Source: Lewinellaceae bacterium
GTDB lineage: Bacteria > Bacteroidota > Bacteroidia > Chitinophagales > Saprospiraceae
Assembly (NCBI GenBank): GCA_947476195.1
Contig: CANJPT010000034.1
Location: forward strand, 1-38,263
Direction of reading: 5' to 3'
DNA length: 38,263 nucleotides
The translations under genes were made by a program, and so were the position numbers. The stretch's first letter is position 1. Every line of letters begins with the position of its first letter. The notes beneath the pieces were generated by a model, which was not told the origin of the DNA, ran no database searches, and saw nothing but the letters and a program-made list of their open reading frames with translations. Below, one piece after another: positions 16,982-25,979 of this stretch.

Positions 16982-19603
16982 TCAATGATTTAGAGAAAGT
17001 GCCTCAATGCTTAAACGATGCCCTTGGGCATCCAATAAAACGCCCCAATAAAGACCGGAAGGTAGTTGTGTCAAATCCAATGATAGGTTCCGTGTTCCTG
17101 CAGTCAATTCAATACTTTGTACTTTTTGGCCGTAGGCATTTATAACTACAAACGATGTGGCCATGCTTGGAGACAAGGAAACTTCTACCAGCCCGCTGCT
17201 GGGATTGGGCGTAATGATGAATGCTGCTAAGCCAATAGCCTTGCTATCTTCATGCAGAGCAGGGCCACGTTGTGATACCTCTCCATCCGGATCGGGGAAG
17301 AGATATCGGTCGCAAAGGGCTACGAAATTGGCAGCAGACCTAACCGCTTTACCCGCTATGGCGGGGTCAAGTTGTGCTAAAGCAAGAATCTGTTGATAGT
17401 ATACCTGCGTCATTGGCACCTGAAGCAAGCGGTGTAGCCAAATGTCGTACAACGCCTTATTAGCAGCCTCATAGGCTTGGGATGTGGAGATTCCCGCATT
17501 GTAAGCCAAAACATTTTGCAAATTTGTGATTACCTGGGCGTTCCGTGCTATTTCCAAAGCATCAAGATTGGCAGTGTTGGCCATCAAGGGTTGTAGTAGT
17601 ATCTGCCGTGTCGCAAACCAGATTTCTGTCAAATTACTGGTGGTGGCATAATTCTGAACGGCATCCCAAGTGCTCAAATTTTCTGCCGCTTGTTTGGCTG
17701 ATGTATTATAGTTGTCAAATAACTGCTGATCAGTAGCCGAAATGGCCAAACTACCTGCAAGTGTTTGTATCACTTGGCCAAAGGAGGCAATGCTTGTATT
17801 AGCAAGGCTGCTCAAAAACGTCGCCTCGGGAGAACCCACAGGTCGCAATTCCGGGCGGAGCAGCAATTTTGTATAGGTTCGTAGCTTCAAATCCCAAAGG
17901 GTGGTTCCTGTGTATGTAGAAAGGCCGTCTACCAACTGCTTTTCGTAAGCCGTTAATTGTCGGGGAGATTCGGGCGAAAAGCCTGGGACGCAATAATCAG
18001 TATTGACAGCTTCTTCTCTAAACCAATTCAAATTAGGCCCTAAAACTGTCGGGTTTGGACTTATTTTACCAACATTGGGATAGTACCGGAACGGCGGACT
18101 CGTAAATTCAGGTATCCTAAAAGGCGAAGTTATTACATAAGGCATATTGCCAGGACCAATTGGCACATCATGACGTACTGCCCAGTCAACACAATCACCT
18201 GAAGCAGTGTTCCATGTGTTTCCTCGGCCAACTTGTGGGCCTACCCCAGGCATATCATTCGCAGAAATTCCAGAAATATCTAATCCTATGGTATGGTGGT
18301 GCATGTGGTTTTGGCGCAAGGCCACATCGCCACAGTCATTTTTAAAATGCAGACCCCTATAGGAAGTATCTACTATGTTGTCACAGTAACTTATGCCTTG
18401 TACAGATTCGCTGTGTATCGCGCAGGTGAGCGAGTTGATTGATACATCATGGCCAGTTACGGTGTTATGTTTCACCATATGTCCTTGAGATGCGTTTGGG
18501 CCGACTACATTGACGGGCTTAATTACAATGCCAAAGCTACCAAACCCTGACGCAGGAGAAGTGCCATAGGTTATGGTGTTCTCTTCAATTAGGAGCTTAT
18601 CCGAATTCCCCAGCACAGCACTAATGCCATAAACAGGGTTGAACATCGAGTTGACATTTATCGTATTCCAGGTTATCGTTGCTACATCGGTAGCATTAAC
18701 AAGGTCTAATAATTCGATGCAGGTAAATCCTTCAACATTAGCTCCTACCGTAAATGTATTGTGATCTATCATGCAGTGTTTTACATTTTGCGATGCTTGG
18801 GATCTCTCTACAAGAATTCCAAATTCCCAAAGGCTACCTAGGATGTTGAACTGATTTTGATTCCCAATGCCAATGCCTTGAGCATGTAAGTTGTTAACAG
18901 CATGAATACCTCCTACCCAATTTCCGCCGAAAACATTGTTTTGTGCACTAAGGCTTGTTCCATCAGTAAATATACAAACACCACTACCTAGTCCAAAAGT
19001 GCAGTTTAGAACACTGATAAAAGCGGCTTGAAAACTCCAAATTCCGTGGTCGGAAATCCGTTCATAAATATTATTGACAGAGGTTATATTACACCTATAA
19101 CCTTCGGTAATTAAGCCATTGAGAGTTGCTCCTGATGCATCCACGATCATTCCTTGCCACATATCAGTGCAACTATAAAGGTCGCAGTTTTCGAATGTGA
19201 CATTGATCGGGTCAGTGCCGATGGGGGTAATTTTGATTCGAGCATCGCCGGACATTCTAAATGTACAGTTCTTAAAAGTCGCACCTATTGTAAGCGTGTA
19301 GGTGCCTGCAATCTCAATCACCTTGTTTTCGACAAGGCCTCCAGGCGGTATCCCGGAATTTTTTGAAGGTACTCCTCCTGACCAGCAATAGCCTTCCGAG
19401 CAGATTGCTTGAGGCTCATCACAGCTGCGGGAGCCATTTAGACAACTCGGGGTAGGTGAAAGTTCAGGAGGGCAAGGGTTGTAAGGCGGCTCAGTCCCTT
19501 GTGTCCTTGCAGTGCTGGGTGCTAACAGGGAAATTAGGATCATAGCCGTAACTAGTCTAAGAAGCCGTGAAGTCGTGAAGCCGTGAGGTAAAATCTTTTT
19601 CAT
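16982..19603 (-). CDS. Right-handed parallel beta-helix T9SS protein
   Basis: 873 aa. The signal sequence is long (residues 1-34, hydrophobic core LVTAMILISLLAP). Residues about 85-500 are a series of short N-rich beta-strand coils (FENCDLYSCTDMWQG, SVLNCTFGLGSG, HCMIDHNTFTVG, LLIEENTITYG, YCDNIVDTSYRGLHFKN) typical of pectate-lyase-like parallel beta-helices. No catalytic site is recognised. A predicted helical stretch (about 555-780, repeated Leu/Ala-rich segments) comes before the T9SS sorting domain (796-873; FIITPNPSSGLVEVSL, VINAYGQKV, LPSGLYWGVLL). A word repeat in the DNA encodes part of the signal peptide n-region (HGFTTSRLL). Likely the first gene of a two-gene unit with the PKD protein. 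Role may be adhesion or glycan binding; uncertain. Confidence 0.88.
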   Translation of the reverse strand: MKKILPHGFTTSRLLRLVTAMILISLLAPSTARTQGTEPPYNPCPPELSPTPSCLNGSRSCDEPQAICSEGYCWSGGVPSKNSGIPPGGLVENKVIEIAGTYTLTIGATFKNCTFRMSGDARIKITPIGTDPINVTFENCDLYSCTDMWQGMIVDASGATLNGLITEGYRCNITSVNNIYERISDHGIWSFQAAFISVLNCTFGLGSGVCIFTDGTSLSAQNNVFGGNWVGGIHAVNNLHAQGIGIGNQNQFNILGSLWEFGILVERSQASQNVKHCMIDHNTFTVGANVEGFTCIELLDLVNATDVATITWNTINVNSMFNPVYGISAVLGNSDKLLIEENTITYGTSPASGFGSFGIVIKPVNVVGPNASQGHMVKHNTVTGHDVSINSLTCAIHSESVQGISYCDNIVDTSYRGLHFKNDCGDVALRQNHMHHHTIGLDISGISANDMPGVGPQVGRGNTWNTASGDCVDWAVRHDVPIGPGNMPYVITSPFRIPEFTSPPFRYYPNVGKISPNPTVLGPNLNWFREEAVNTDYCVPGFSPESPRQLTAYEKQLVDGLSTYTGTTLWDLKLRTYTKLLLRPELRPVGSPEATFLSSLANTSIASFGQVIQTLAGSLAISATDQQLFDNYNTSAKQAAENLSTWDAVQNYATTSNLTEIWFATRQILLQPLMANTANLDALEIARNAQVITNLQNVLAYNAGISTSQAYEAANKALYDIWLHRLLQVPMTQVYYQQILALAQLDPAIAGKAVRSAANFVALCDRYLFPDPDGEVSQRGPALHEDSKAIGLAAFIITPNPSSGLVEVSLSPSMATSFVVINAYGQKVQSIELTAGTRNLSLDLTQLPSGLYWGVLLDAQGHRLSIEALSLNH
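19558..19588. repeat. GTGAAGCC word repeat inside a coding start
   Basis: The plus strand reads GAAGCCGTGAAGTCGTGAAG followed by CCGTGAGG, that is three near-copies of an 8-9 base word. On the minus strand this encodes residues 7-15 (HGFTTSRLL) of the beta-helix protein, ahead of its hydrophobic signal core. Confidence 0.8.
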
Positions 19604-19644
19604 TGTTGGTAAAAGTGTTTAAAAATGGTAAAAAATAGCAATTA

Positions 19645-19667
19645 CCTATCCCGAATTTCGGGATAGG
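19645..19667. repeat. Perfect palindrome with TATCCCGAA arms
   Basis: CCTATCCCGAA (19645-19655) and TTCGGGATAGG (19657-19667) are perfect inverted copies around a single central base. It lies 42 bases upstream of the beta-helix gene and about 200 bases downstream of dapB. It could form part of a distal terminator or be an interspersed palindrome; without a T-tract directly after the stem, I do not call a terminator. Confidence 0.85.
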
Positions 19668-19873
19668 CAAAACTTTTTATGAAACTGCTGCAAGTAAGGG
19701 AGTTGGCGAAGCGATTAAAAGAGAGCGGATAAAAAAGCAGCTTGGCTACTTCGCCCCAGTGCGCACGCGGGAGCATTATCAGGGCTAAACTGAAAGCGAA
19801 ATTACTAAACAAAATTCAAACGCCCAAGCATCGCAATCAGATTTAACACTCGACCCACGGCCAAAAAAGAAAT

Positions 19874-20587
19874 TTACAACCCCAAAACATCCCCCATCTC
19901 AAAAACTCCCCGCTTACCTACAACCCATTGCGCCGCCAAAACAGCTCCTGCGGCAAAGCCCACCCGCGAATGCGCCTTGTGTTCAATACTAATTTCATCT
20001 ATCGCGCTTTGCCAGCGCACGAGATGGGTGCCGGGCACTTCACCCTCGCGAAGGGCCGTGATGGGAATTTCACCCGAAGCGGGTGTATCAGGGAGTAGCG
20101 ACCAGCCCGAGTAGCGGTCAGCATTTTGGATCAATTCGTTTGCGAGGGTGAGGGCCGTGCCGCTGGGGGCATCAAGTTTGTGGATATGGTGGGTCTCTGT
20201 GAGCGAAGCGGCGTATTCAGGCCGGTCAGCCATGAGTTGAGCGAGGCGGCGGTTGAGCGCAAAAAAGAGGTTGACCCCCACGCTAAAATTGGAGGCCCAG
20301 AGCATCGCGCCACTGTTTTCAAGACAATATTTTTGGGCTTCAGGGAGTTGGGCCTGCCAACCTGTAGTACCGCTCACTACCGGCAGACCAGCCTGAAGAC
20401 ATAACATCACATTGTCAAAAGCAGCTTCCGGCCGGGTAAATTCAATGGCCACATCCGCCTGGCGGAGTAGCGCTATGGAAGGCGAATCATCCCGGCGAAT
20501 GCGCCAGACGACCTCAATGCCTTGTTTTTCAGCGATCTGTTCGATCGCTTTACCCATTTTACCGTAACCAAATATGCCTAATTTCAT
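19874..20587 (-). CDS. dapB: 4-hydroxy-tetrahydrodipicolinate reductase
   Basis: 237 aa cytoplasmic NAD(P)H-dependent reductase of the diaminopimelate/lysine pathway, which supplies meso-DAP for peptidoglycan. Motifs: nucleotide-binding GIFGYGKMGKAI (4-15), EFTRPEAAFDNV (49-60), SGTTGW (72-77), SNFSVGVNLF (99-108), and the substrate/catalytic signature ETHHIHKLDAPSGTALT (131-147) with His133 and Lys137 as expected catalytic residues. I chose the ATG at 20587 because MKLGIFGYG places the Rossmann strand at the N-terminus; the in-frame ATG at 20608 adds seven non-conserved residues. It sits 94 bases downstream of the START-domain gene, with a palindrome between them. The length is in the short range typical of Bacteroidota DapB. 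Confidence 0.97.
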   Translation of the reverse strand: MKLGIFGYGKMGKAIEQIAEKQGIEVVWRIRRDDSPSIALLRQADVAIEFTRPEAAFDNVMLCLQAGLPVVSGTTGWQAQLPEAQKYCLENSGAMLWASNFSVGVNLFFALNRRLAQLMADRPEYAASLTETHHIHKLDAPSGTALTLANELIQNADRYSGWSLLPDTPASGEIPITALREGEVPGTHLVRWQSAIDEISIEHKAHSRVGFAAGAVLAAQWVVGKRGVFEMGDVLGL

Positions 20588-20643
20588 AATGCGTTCAAGT
20601 TGTTTCAAAACGCGAAAACATACCTCATTCCAAATTTCGTAAC

Positions 20644-20660
20644 TAACCTCGTAGAGGTTA
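20644..20660. repeat. TAACCTC-GTA-GAGGTTA palindrome
   Basis: A perfect 7-bp inverted repeat with a 3-base centre (20644-20650 and 20654-20660), flanked on one side by AATATTGGTAGAGCC. I recall palindromes of this form, with a TACCAATATTTAACC flank, as interspersed elements in Bacteroidota; that family link is from memory. It lies between the START-domain gene and dapB. Confidence 0.7.
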
Positions 20661-20681
20661 AATATTGGTAGAGCCCGAATA

Positions 20682-21329
20682 TCAATCTAATAATTGAGCC
20701 AATTTGACATTTTGATATTTTTCCTGCTGCACGAAATTACGAATATTCTTGATCGTCTCACGGGGCCCAACATCGAGCGCCATATTGATCAGCCAATCGG
20801 GAAGACTTCCGCCGGGATCAGAATAAATGTAGTATTCCACATACGTCCAGCCATTCGCGCCGGGTACCAGGGTCCACGTGGTATGTGCATTGCTCATCCG
20901 CACCACGCCTTTGTAGGTAGGCAGGTAGCCCAGTTGTGCAATACTGGTGGCTGTAATACGCCGGGTAATGGGGTCTTGCTCCATTTTGGAGTGAATGACA
21001 AGGTCCCGATCATCCAAAGGCCAGGGAAAATCAAGACGGGAGTAATAATAGATTTCCCGGTCTGATATTTTTTTTAGTTCACGGGACTCAGATACTTTAT
21101 AACCCCATTTTGGATAGTTATCAACTTCTGCAAGGAGGGTGACCAATCCTGAAAGGCTGACCTTAAGCGAGGTGGCAAGCTTCAATTCATACACGTCGGA
21201 AGTTTTTCGATAAAAAACTTTGACGCCCTCTTTTTCATCTTTAAAAATCCAGCCGTCGGTATTTTGGGCAAAAAAGTAAGCCGGGGTGACTAAAATGGCC
21301 AATAAGAGTACGAAGCGTAGTTTTTTCAT
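20682..21329 (-). CDS. Secreted START-domain (SRPBCC fold) protein
   Basis: 215 aa. The signal peptide MKKLRFVLLLAILVTPAYFFAQ predicts export. The rest is one START-like lipid-binding domain (about 23-210): WIFKDEKEGVKVFYRK, the YPKWGYKVSES segment, FPWPLDDRDLVIHSKM (a characteristic START strand), TTWTLVPGANGWTYVEYYIY, and a C-terminal helix (PDWLINMALDVGPRETIKNI). Such domains hold a hydrophobic ligand in a helix-grip cavity. The ligand is unknown; the predicted periplasmic or outer-membrane location suggests handling of a lipid or other hydrophobic compound. There is no T9SS sorting domain. It is divergent from the lysyl oxidase gene across a 293-base region, and the first gene of a possible pair with dapB. 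Confidence 0.9.
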   Translation of the reverse strand: MKKLRFVLLLAILVTPAYFFAQNTDGWIFKDEKEGVKVFYRKTSDVYELKLATSLKVSLSGLVTLLAEVDNYPKWGYKVSESRELKKISDREIYYYSRLDFPWPLDDRDLVIHSKMEQDPITRRITATSIAQLGYLPTYKGVVRMSNAHTTWTLVPGANGWTYVEYYIYSDPGGSLPDWLINMALDVGPRETIKNIRNFVQQEKYQNVKLAQLLD

Positions 21330-21622
21330 AAAAATTTAAGCGCGAACTGTAGTTAACAATTGGACTTTTTTGGAGTGTAAATGTTGAAACCCGGATATTT
21401 ATGTGGGTTCAAAGTAGTAAAATGTAAACATCGATTACCAAAAATCGTTCTAGTTTTAATTGTCCAAATCCCATCCTTATGCTACCCTATCAAAAATAAG
21501 ACCGAGTACATGAATTGTTAATCAACGTACAGATGATTTTTTCGCCCACGAATATCTCAATCGGCCCCTGTTTTGTACGTTCTTTGCATCAGTTTCTTTC
21601 AAAAATCAATTTCTCCCTTCGT

Positions 21623-24019
21623 ATGAAATTAGTACAGCTATTTTTTGCGCTTTTTTTGGGTTCCATTTCATTCAACGCAATGGCCCAATGCCCTACGGGG
21701 AGTGATTCCATCCGGGTAGAAATCAACCATAACAACTACTTTGCTGAGATCAGTTGGGCAATCACCAATGTTGACGGGAATATTGAATATGGTGCAGGTG
21801 CGCTACAGGACTCTACTACCAATGTTTTTATTTGCTGTGTGCCTGCAGATGAATGTGTAAAATTTACGATTTTCGGCGATGTTGCTGGTCTTTTCCCGGA
21901 TGGATGGTATCGCCTTTATGTAAACGATACGCTTGTATATTCACGGCTCAACGGCAGTTTTAAAACAGCGACGGAAAGTGTAGTGTTAAATTGCAGCCCT
22001 GGCACTTCTTGTGTTAGCCCCATTAATCTCAGTCTTGGCGCGGGTACTACCCCAACAGGAGGTGACACCTGGTTCTGCTTTACTCCGTTGGATACAGGCA
22101 GCTATGTTTTCGCTACTTGTGATGCAGTCTGCCCTACCAAAATCTGGGTCTATGATCGTTGCGCAGGTATTTTTGTTTCTGAAATTCAATTGGGTACCAT
22201 CGCATATTCCTTGGACGGATGTCCGGACAGTTCGGCTTCAATACACGTCAATTTGGAAGGCGGAAAAACATACTATTTCAGGGTACGCTATCAGGAAATT
22301 GGCTGTAGCCCTGTACCCATCCCTTACACCCTTGCCTTTTTAGGACCTGTGGTTGGCTGCCTGGACCCCAACGCTTGCAATTATGAGCCATTGGCTACCA
22401 GCAGCAGTGGAATCTGTATTTACCCTGGCGACCCGGCTTGTCCCAATGCGCCCGATTTTCAGATGAATCAGGCTTATCTGCTCAGTACGCTCGAACTTGC
22501 GGATATGTACAACGCCGATGCCTGTTTGATAGACGCAGGCTGTTTGCGCGGGCTGGGAACCAGGTATATCATCCGGTTTGCTACCCAGATCTCAAACATT
22601 GGCGATGAAGACTACTATATTGGGAAACCACCTGAAAACATCAATGAACCTTCCACCCAATTCGTATACGATCCCTGCCATGGGCATTGGCACTACATGG
22701 GCTATGCCGAATATATCTTATACAATTCAGAGGGCTATCGGGTGCCTATTGGCTCAAAAACCGGATTTTGTGTATTAGATGCCTTTTGTTTCGGAGTAGA
22801 GCGGAAATACAATTGTATCAATATGGGTATTTCAGCGAGCTGTGGCGATGTTTATGGCGCAGATACACCCTGCCAATGGATCGACATCACAGATCTCCCT
22901 GCAGGCAGCTACACCATGGTCGTGCGGGTAAACTGGGATAAAAGTCCTGACAAACTCGGCCGCGTAGAAAAAAAATACGACAACAATTGGGCACAAGCCT
23001 GCTTCACACTTTTGTATGATGGCAACACCCCTGAGGTGATTTTCAACACCGACTCTTGTGAGCAGTTTACCGACTGCACCGGGGAGGTGTTTGGCAATGC
23101 ACTCCCTGACTGCAACGGCGTTTGTAAAGGACCTGCGCTCATGGGCGACTGGAACCAGGATACCCTGCGCAACGTAGCAGATGTGAGCGCTTACCTGGCT
23201 GCTTCTCTTGCTGAAAACGGTTCTCCAACCTCCTGTAATGACCTCCACGAAGACGCTGTAATCAATGTCTTCGATGCCGCCTTGCTTCAGGAGTGCAATC
23301 TTTACAACAACGACCAGCAGCACTGGATTCAACGTTTCCCCTGCCAATTCCCAACTGGCTTTCTCAACACACAGGATATGGTGACCATCCAGCCAGGGAC
23401 CCTGGACACCCTTGCAAAAACTTTCGAGATCCTGATAGCCAATCCAATCAACAAGGTTATGGCCTATGAATTCGCCGTAAGCGGTATCGTGATCGAATCG
23501 GTAGAAAACCTTGCGCCAGAATATCTGACGGTACCGATGTTTAACCCGGCCAACGGAAAAATACTTGCCCTTGCTGCCGATGAGTCATGTATCAAAAAGA
23601 ACTTCACTCCTAACCCTTTTCTGCGCATACATTATTCAACCTTGACAGATCATCAAGTATGCGTGTCGAAAATTATAGCAGTGGTGAGCGACAAATACCA
23701 ACAAAGCAACGCCACGCTCGCTGATCCAAATTGTGTACCTGTGAACTACGTGTCCGTTGGTGAGCCAGGATCTGCCTCTTTTGCGGTATTTGTGCAGCCC
23801 AATCCCATGCGCGAAAGCACCACGGTATTTTTTGAAAACCCAAACGCTGAGCCAATGACGTTTACTTTAACTGATTTGACCGGTCGTACCCTGCGTTCTT
23901 TTAGCGATCTATGTGGCCAGTCTATTTCTGTTGAACGGTCCGGACTGCCTGCTGGCACCTACTTTTTCAATCTTTGCAGCAGTCGTGGCAGTGTGAGTGG
24001 GAAACTGATCATGCTGTAA
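21623..24019 (+). CDS. Secreted lysyl oxidase homologue with PPC, dockerin, cohesin-like and T9SS domains
   Basis: 798 aa from the ATG at 21623, which begins the signal peptide MKLVQLFFALFLGSISFNAMA; the frame extends to a TTG at 21515 with no signal-like sequence. Order: N-terminal beta domain (25-125), PPC-like domain (130-243), a GCLDPNACNYEP cysteine motif (244-), the lysyl oxidase domain (about 280-465), dockerin (507-560; DWNQDTLRNVAD and DLHEDAVINVFD loops), cohesin-like domain (about 590-690) and T9SS sorting domain (721-798; VQPNPMRE, LTDLTGRTL, LPAGTYFFNL). In the oxidase core, DPCHGHWHYMGY gives the HxHxH copper motif (His353, 355, 357), Lys379 (SKTGFCVLD) and Tyr411 (CGDVYGADTPCQWIDITD) match the two residues that form the LTQ cofactor in animal enzymes, with closely similar spacing. 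It would oxidise lysyl side chains to aldehydes using copper and oxygen. Confidence 0.88.
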   Translation: MKLVQLFFALFLGSISFNAMAQCPTGSDSIRVEINHNNYFAEISWAITNVDGNIEYGAGALQDSTTNVFICCVPADECVKFTIFGDVAGLFPDGWYRLYVNDTLVYSRLNGSFKTATESVVLNCSPGTSCVSPINLSLGAGTTPTGGDTWFCFTPLDTGSYVFATCDAVCPTKIWVYDRCAGIFVSEIQLGTIAYSLDGCPDSSASIHVNLEGGKTYYFRVRYQEIGCSPVPIPYTLAFLGPVVGCLDPNACNYEPLATSSSGICIYPGDPACPNAPDFQMNQAYLLSTLELADMYNADACLIDAGCLRGLGTRYIIRFATQISNIGDEDYYIGKPPENINEPSTQFVYDPCHGHWHYMGYAEYILYNSEGYRVPIGSKTGFCVLDAFCFGVERKYNCINMGISASCGDVYGADTPCQWIDITDLPAGSYTMVVRVNWDKSPDKLGRVEKKYDNNWAQACFTLLYDGNTPEVIFNTDSCEQFTDCTGEVFGNALPDCNGVCKGPALMGDWNQDTLRNVADVSAYLAASLAENGSPTSCNDLHEDAVINVFDAALLQECNLYNNDQQHWIQRFPCQFPTGFLNTQDMVTIQPGTLDTLAKTFEILIANPINKVMAYEFAVSGIVIESVENLAPEYLTVPMFNPANGKILALAADESCIKKNFTPNPFLRIHYSTLTDHQVCVSKIIAVVSDKYQQSNATLADPNCVPVNYVSVGEPGSASFAVFVQPNPMRESTTVFFENPNAEPMTFTLTDLTGRTLRSFSDLCGQSISVERSGLPAGTYFFNLCSSRGSVSGKLIML

Positions 24020-24031
24020 AATGGTATTATC

Positions 24032-24096
24032 GTGACTGGTATATTGGTGATCGTTAAGCAACCGGTTGCCAATTTACCAATCACTAATTTGCCAAA
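24032..24096. repeat. ATTGGTGAT-word inverted repeat
   Basis: The gap between the two plus-strand genes contains ATTGGTGAT (about 24043-24052), the self-complementary GCAACCGGTTGC (about 24057-24068), and AATCACTAAT (about 24079-24088), which together form an imperfect hairpin. The word style (CCAAT, ATTGGT) recurs at 25980-26034 and within lpxB. It may serve as a weak terminator for the lysyl oxidase gene. Confidence 0.55.
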
Positions 24097-24122
24097 ATCA
24101 ATAATTTTTTCAATTCAATTTT

Positions 24123-25973
24123 ATGTACCAACCACTACTAAAAAGTCTCTTTTTCACCCTCTCATTTTTTGCATTAGGCATCTTAAATGCTCAGTTGTCA
24201 ACCCCTTTCTGGAGTGAAAACTTTACCAATGGCGTTCCCACTAACTGGACCATTTCCGATGCTTCTGGTCAGAATATTCTTTGGACCTGGTGTCCAAACC
24301 CGGCCTTAGGCAATGACGATCCAGGCTGTTCCTCCATCTTTGAAGATGCACTCAATGGGCAGGTTCCGTTTAATAGCACCACAGCGACCACCGGTTCTAT
24401 GTTGCTTGATTCTGATGAGCCTGGCAATCTGAACAAGAATCACATCGCTCAATTGACCACAAGCACAATCAACTGTGCTGGCAAGAATGAGGTCTATATC
24501 ACTTTCCAGACTCACATTGGAGTGTACAGTTTAGCCGCTGAAGCAAACGCGGTGCTGCGCGTCAGTACTGACGGTACCAACTGGACCAACTATACAGTCT
24601 TCCCGGGCCTCACTACAACCATACGCTGGTCAGAAAACCCTGAAACGCCCATCATTGATATTTCTGCCACTGCTGCTAATCAGGCCAATGTTTTGATACA
24701 GTGGCAATGGACTGGCAACTGGGAGTACATGTGGAACCTCGACGATATCGAAATATACGACCAGAACCCAACCCCGCGCAATGACTTAGCCATCAGTGCA
24801 TTTTTCTACCCTCCGTCAAGCTTTGCGACTCCGGTTTCACAAATTGCTTCTGACTCATTCCAGTTTGAGGTCAACCTTAGCAATAATGGTTTGAATCCTC
24901 AGACCAATCTGGTAGTCACCGCATTTGTCAAAGAAGACGGAGGCAGCAGCTTTTATTCGCAGGCCATTAATATCCCTGTGCTTGAGGCTGGTGTGAAAGA
25001 CACTAGTATTGTATTTCCGATGCTCTATGCACCTGAGCTCAATACAGGACTGTATACGGTTGGTTATACCCTGAGCGCTGATTCTACAGACCAACGCCCG
25101 GTTGATAATGCCCGCGAAGACAATTTTGTGGTAAGCAACGACCAGTTTGCTAAAGAAGATGGTCCTGAGCAAGGTTACCGGCCAAGTGCGGGCGGCGACT
25201 GGGCTGTCGCGAACACTTATCGCATGAACGGCGGCAATTTTGAACTTTATAAAGCAACACAGGCGGAGTTTGCTTTTTCCACAGATGCAAACGAGATCGC
25301 TCCAGGCGAAGTAGAAGCAGCGATCTATTTATTCAAAGTCAACGATGATGTAGCAGAAGACTTTTCTGATTTTGATGGATCTTCCATACTTAGTTCGAGC
25401 ACTGAATGGCTTGGGGTGGCCAGTTATGAGGCTCCTGATTCTCTTGGAAACTACGAGCTGCAACAGATCGACATTGCGGACCTAAATACCGGATTGCCCG
25501 GTGTAGTGCTTCAACCCGGAAGCCGGTACATCCTCGCCATTGAATATGCAAACAACAGTGCGCTGGTTTATCACGCATTCAATGACGACATATTCTATTA
25601 CCAACCATCCACTTTTATTTTCAATTCGGATTGGAACACCGGTGGTTTTGGAGGAGATGTCAATGCACTGCTGCGTATGAACATCAGTTTAGTTAGTACT
25701 ACTGATGAGCAAGTGCTCCCGGATAACACCCTTAGCCTATTCCCAAATCCAGTATATGAAACCCTTCAGCTCGGTGTTCAATTTGAGGAACCTACCGATG
25801 CGACCATTACTGTCGCTGACATCAATGGCAGGGTCATTACTTTTGAAGATCGGACCGGACTCACGAATGAGACTTTAAGCTATCAATTGCCTCAGTTGGC
25901 CTCAGGCACTTATCTTGCTCGTATCGCTACCGCAAAAGGTAGTTTGACCAGGAAGTTTATAGTTATTAAGTAA
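24123..25973 (+). CDS. T9SS sorting-domain protein with jelly-roll-like N-terminal domain
   Basis: 616 aa. The signal peptide is MYQPLLKSLFFTLSFFALGILNAQ. Residues about 27-215 (PFWSENFTNGVPTNWTISDA ... AVLRVSTDGTNWTNYTV ... WNLDDIEIYD) resemble the choice-of-anchor J/MAM-type beta-sandwich common in Bacteroidota exoproteins. The region 225-330 looks like an Ig-like CARDB-type domain (DLAISAFFYPPSSF ... LSNNGLNPQTNLVVTAFV). A second beta domain (about 340-520) is not recognised. The T9SS sorting domain is at 537-616 (LFPNPVYETL, VADINGRVI, LASGTYLARI, RKFIVIK). It is codirectional with the lysyl oxidase gene, 103 bases downstream, and might be its partner or substrate, though nothing in the sequence proves this. 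Confidence 0.88.
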   Translation: MYQPLLKSLFFTLSFFALGILNAQLSTPFWSENFTNGVPTNWTISDASGQNILWTWCPNPALGNDDPGCSSIFEDALNGQVPFNSTTATTGSMLLDSDEPGNLNKNHIAQLTTSTINCAGKNEVYITFQTHIGVYSLAAEANAVLRVSTDGTNWTNYTVFPGLTTTIRWSENPETPIIDISATAANQANVLIQWQWTGNWEYMWNLDDIEIYDQNPTPRNDLAISAFFYPPSSFATPVSQIASDSFQFEVNLSNNGLNPQTNLVVTAFVKEDGGSSFYSQAINIPVLEAGVKDTSIVFPMLYAPELNTGLYTVGYTLSADSTDQRPVDNAREDNFVVSNDQFAKEDGPEQGYRPSAGGDWAVANTYRMNGGNFELYKATQAEFAFSTDANEIAPGEVEAAIYLFKVNDDVAEDFSDFDGSSILSSSTEWLGVASYEAPDSLGNYELQQIDIADLNTGLPGVVLQPGSRYILAIEYANNSALVYHAFNDDIFYYQPSTFIFNSDWNTGGFGGDVNALLRMNISLVSTTDEQVLPDNTLSLFPNPVYETLQLGVQFEEPTDATITVADINGRVITFEDRTGLTNETLSYQLPQLASGTYLARIATAKGSLTRKFIVIK

Positions 25974-25979
25974 TACGTT

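Noticed and set aside
19639-19788. 50-codon plus-strand stretch without stops reading through the palindrome upstream of the beta-helix gene
   Set aside because: There is no start codon near its beginning and no recognisable similarity; part of it is simply the translated palindrome.
21491-21498. TATTTTTG on the minus strand as promoter of the START-domain gene
   Set aside because: The -7 box matches, but the TTG spacing is 24 bases and the leader would be about 155 bases; AT-rich sequence makes chance matches likely.
21577-21590. TACGTTCTTTGC as a plus-strand promoter for the lysyl oxidase gene
   Set aside because: The spacing between TA and TTTG is five bases instead of two, and no TTG box is correctly placed.
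21515-21622. Extended N-terminus of the lysyl oxidase gene from a TTG
   Set aside because: The ATG at 21623 begins a standard signal peptide; the extension would place 36 polar and mixed residues before it and block signal recognition.
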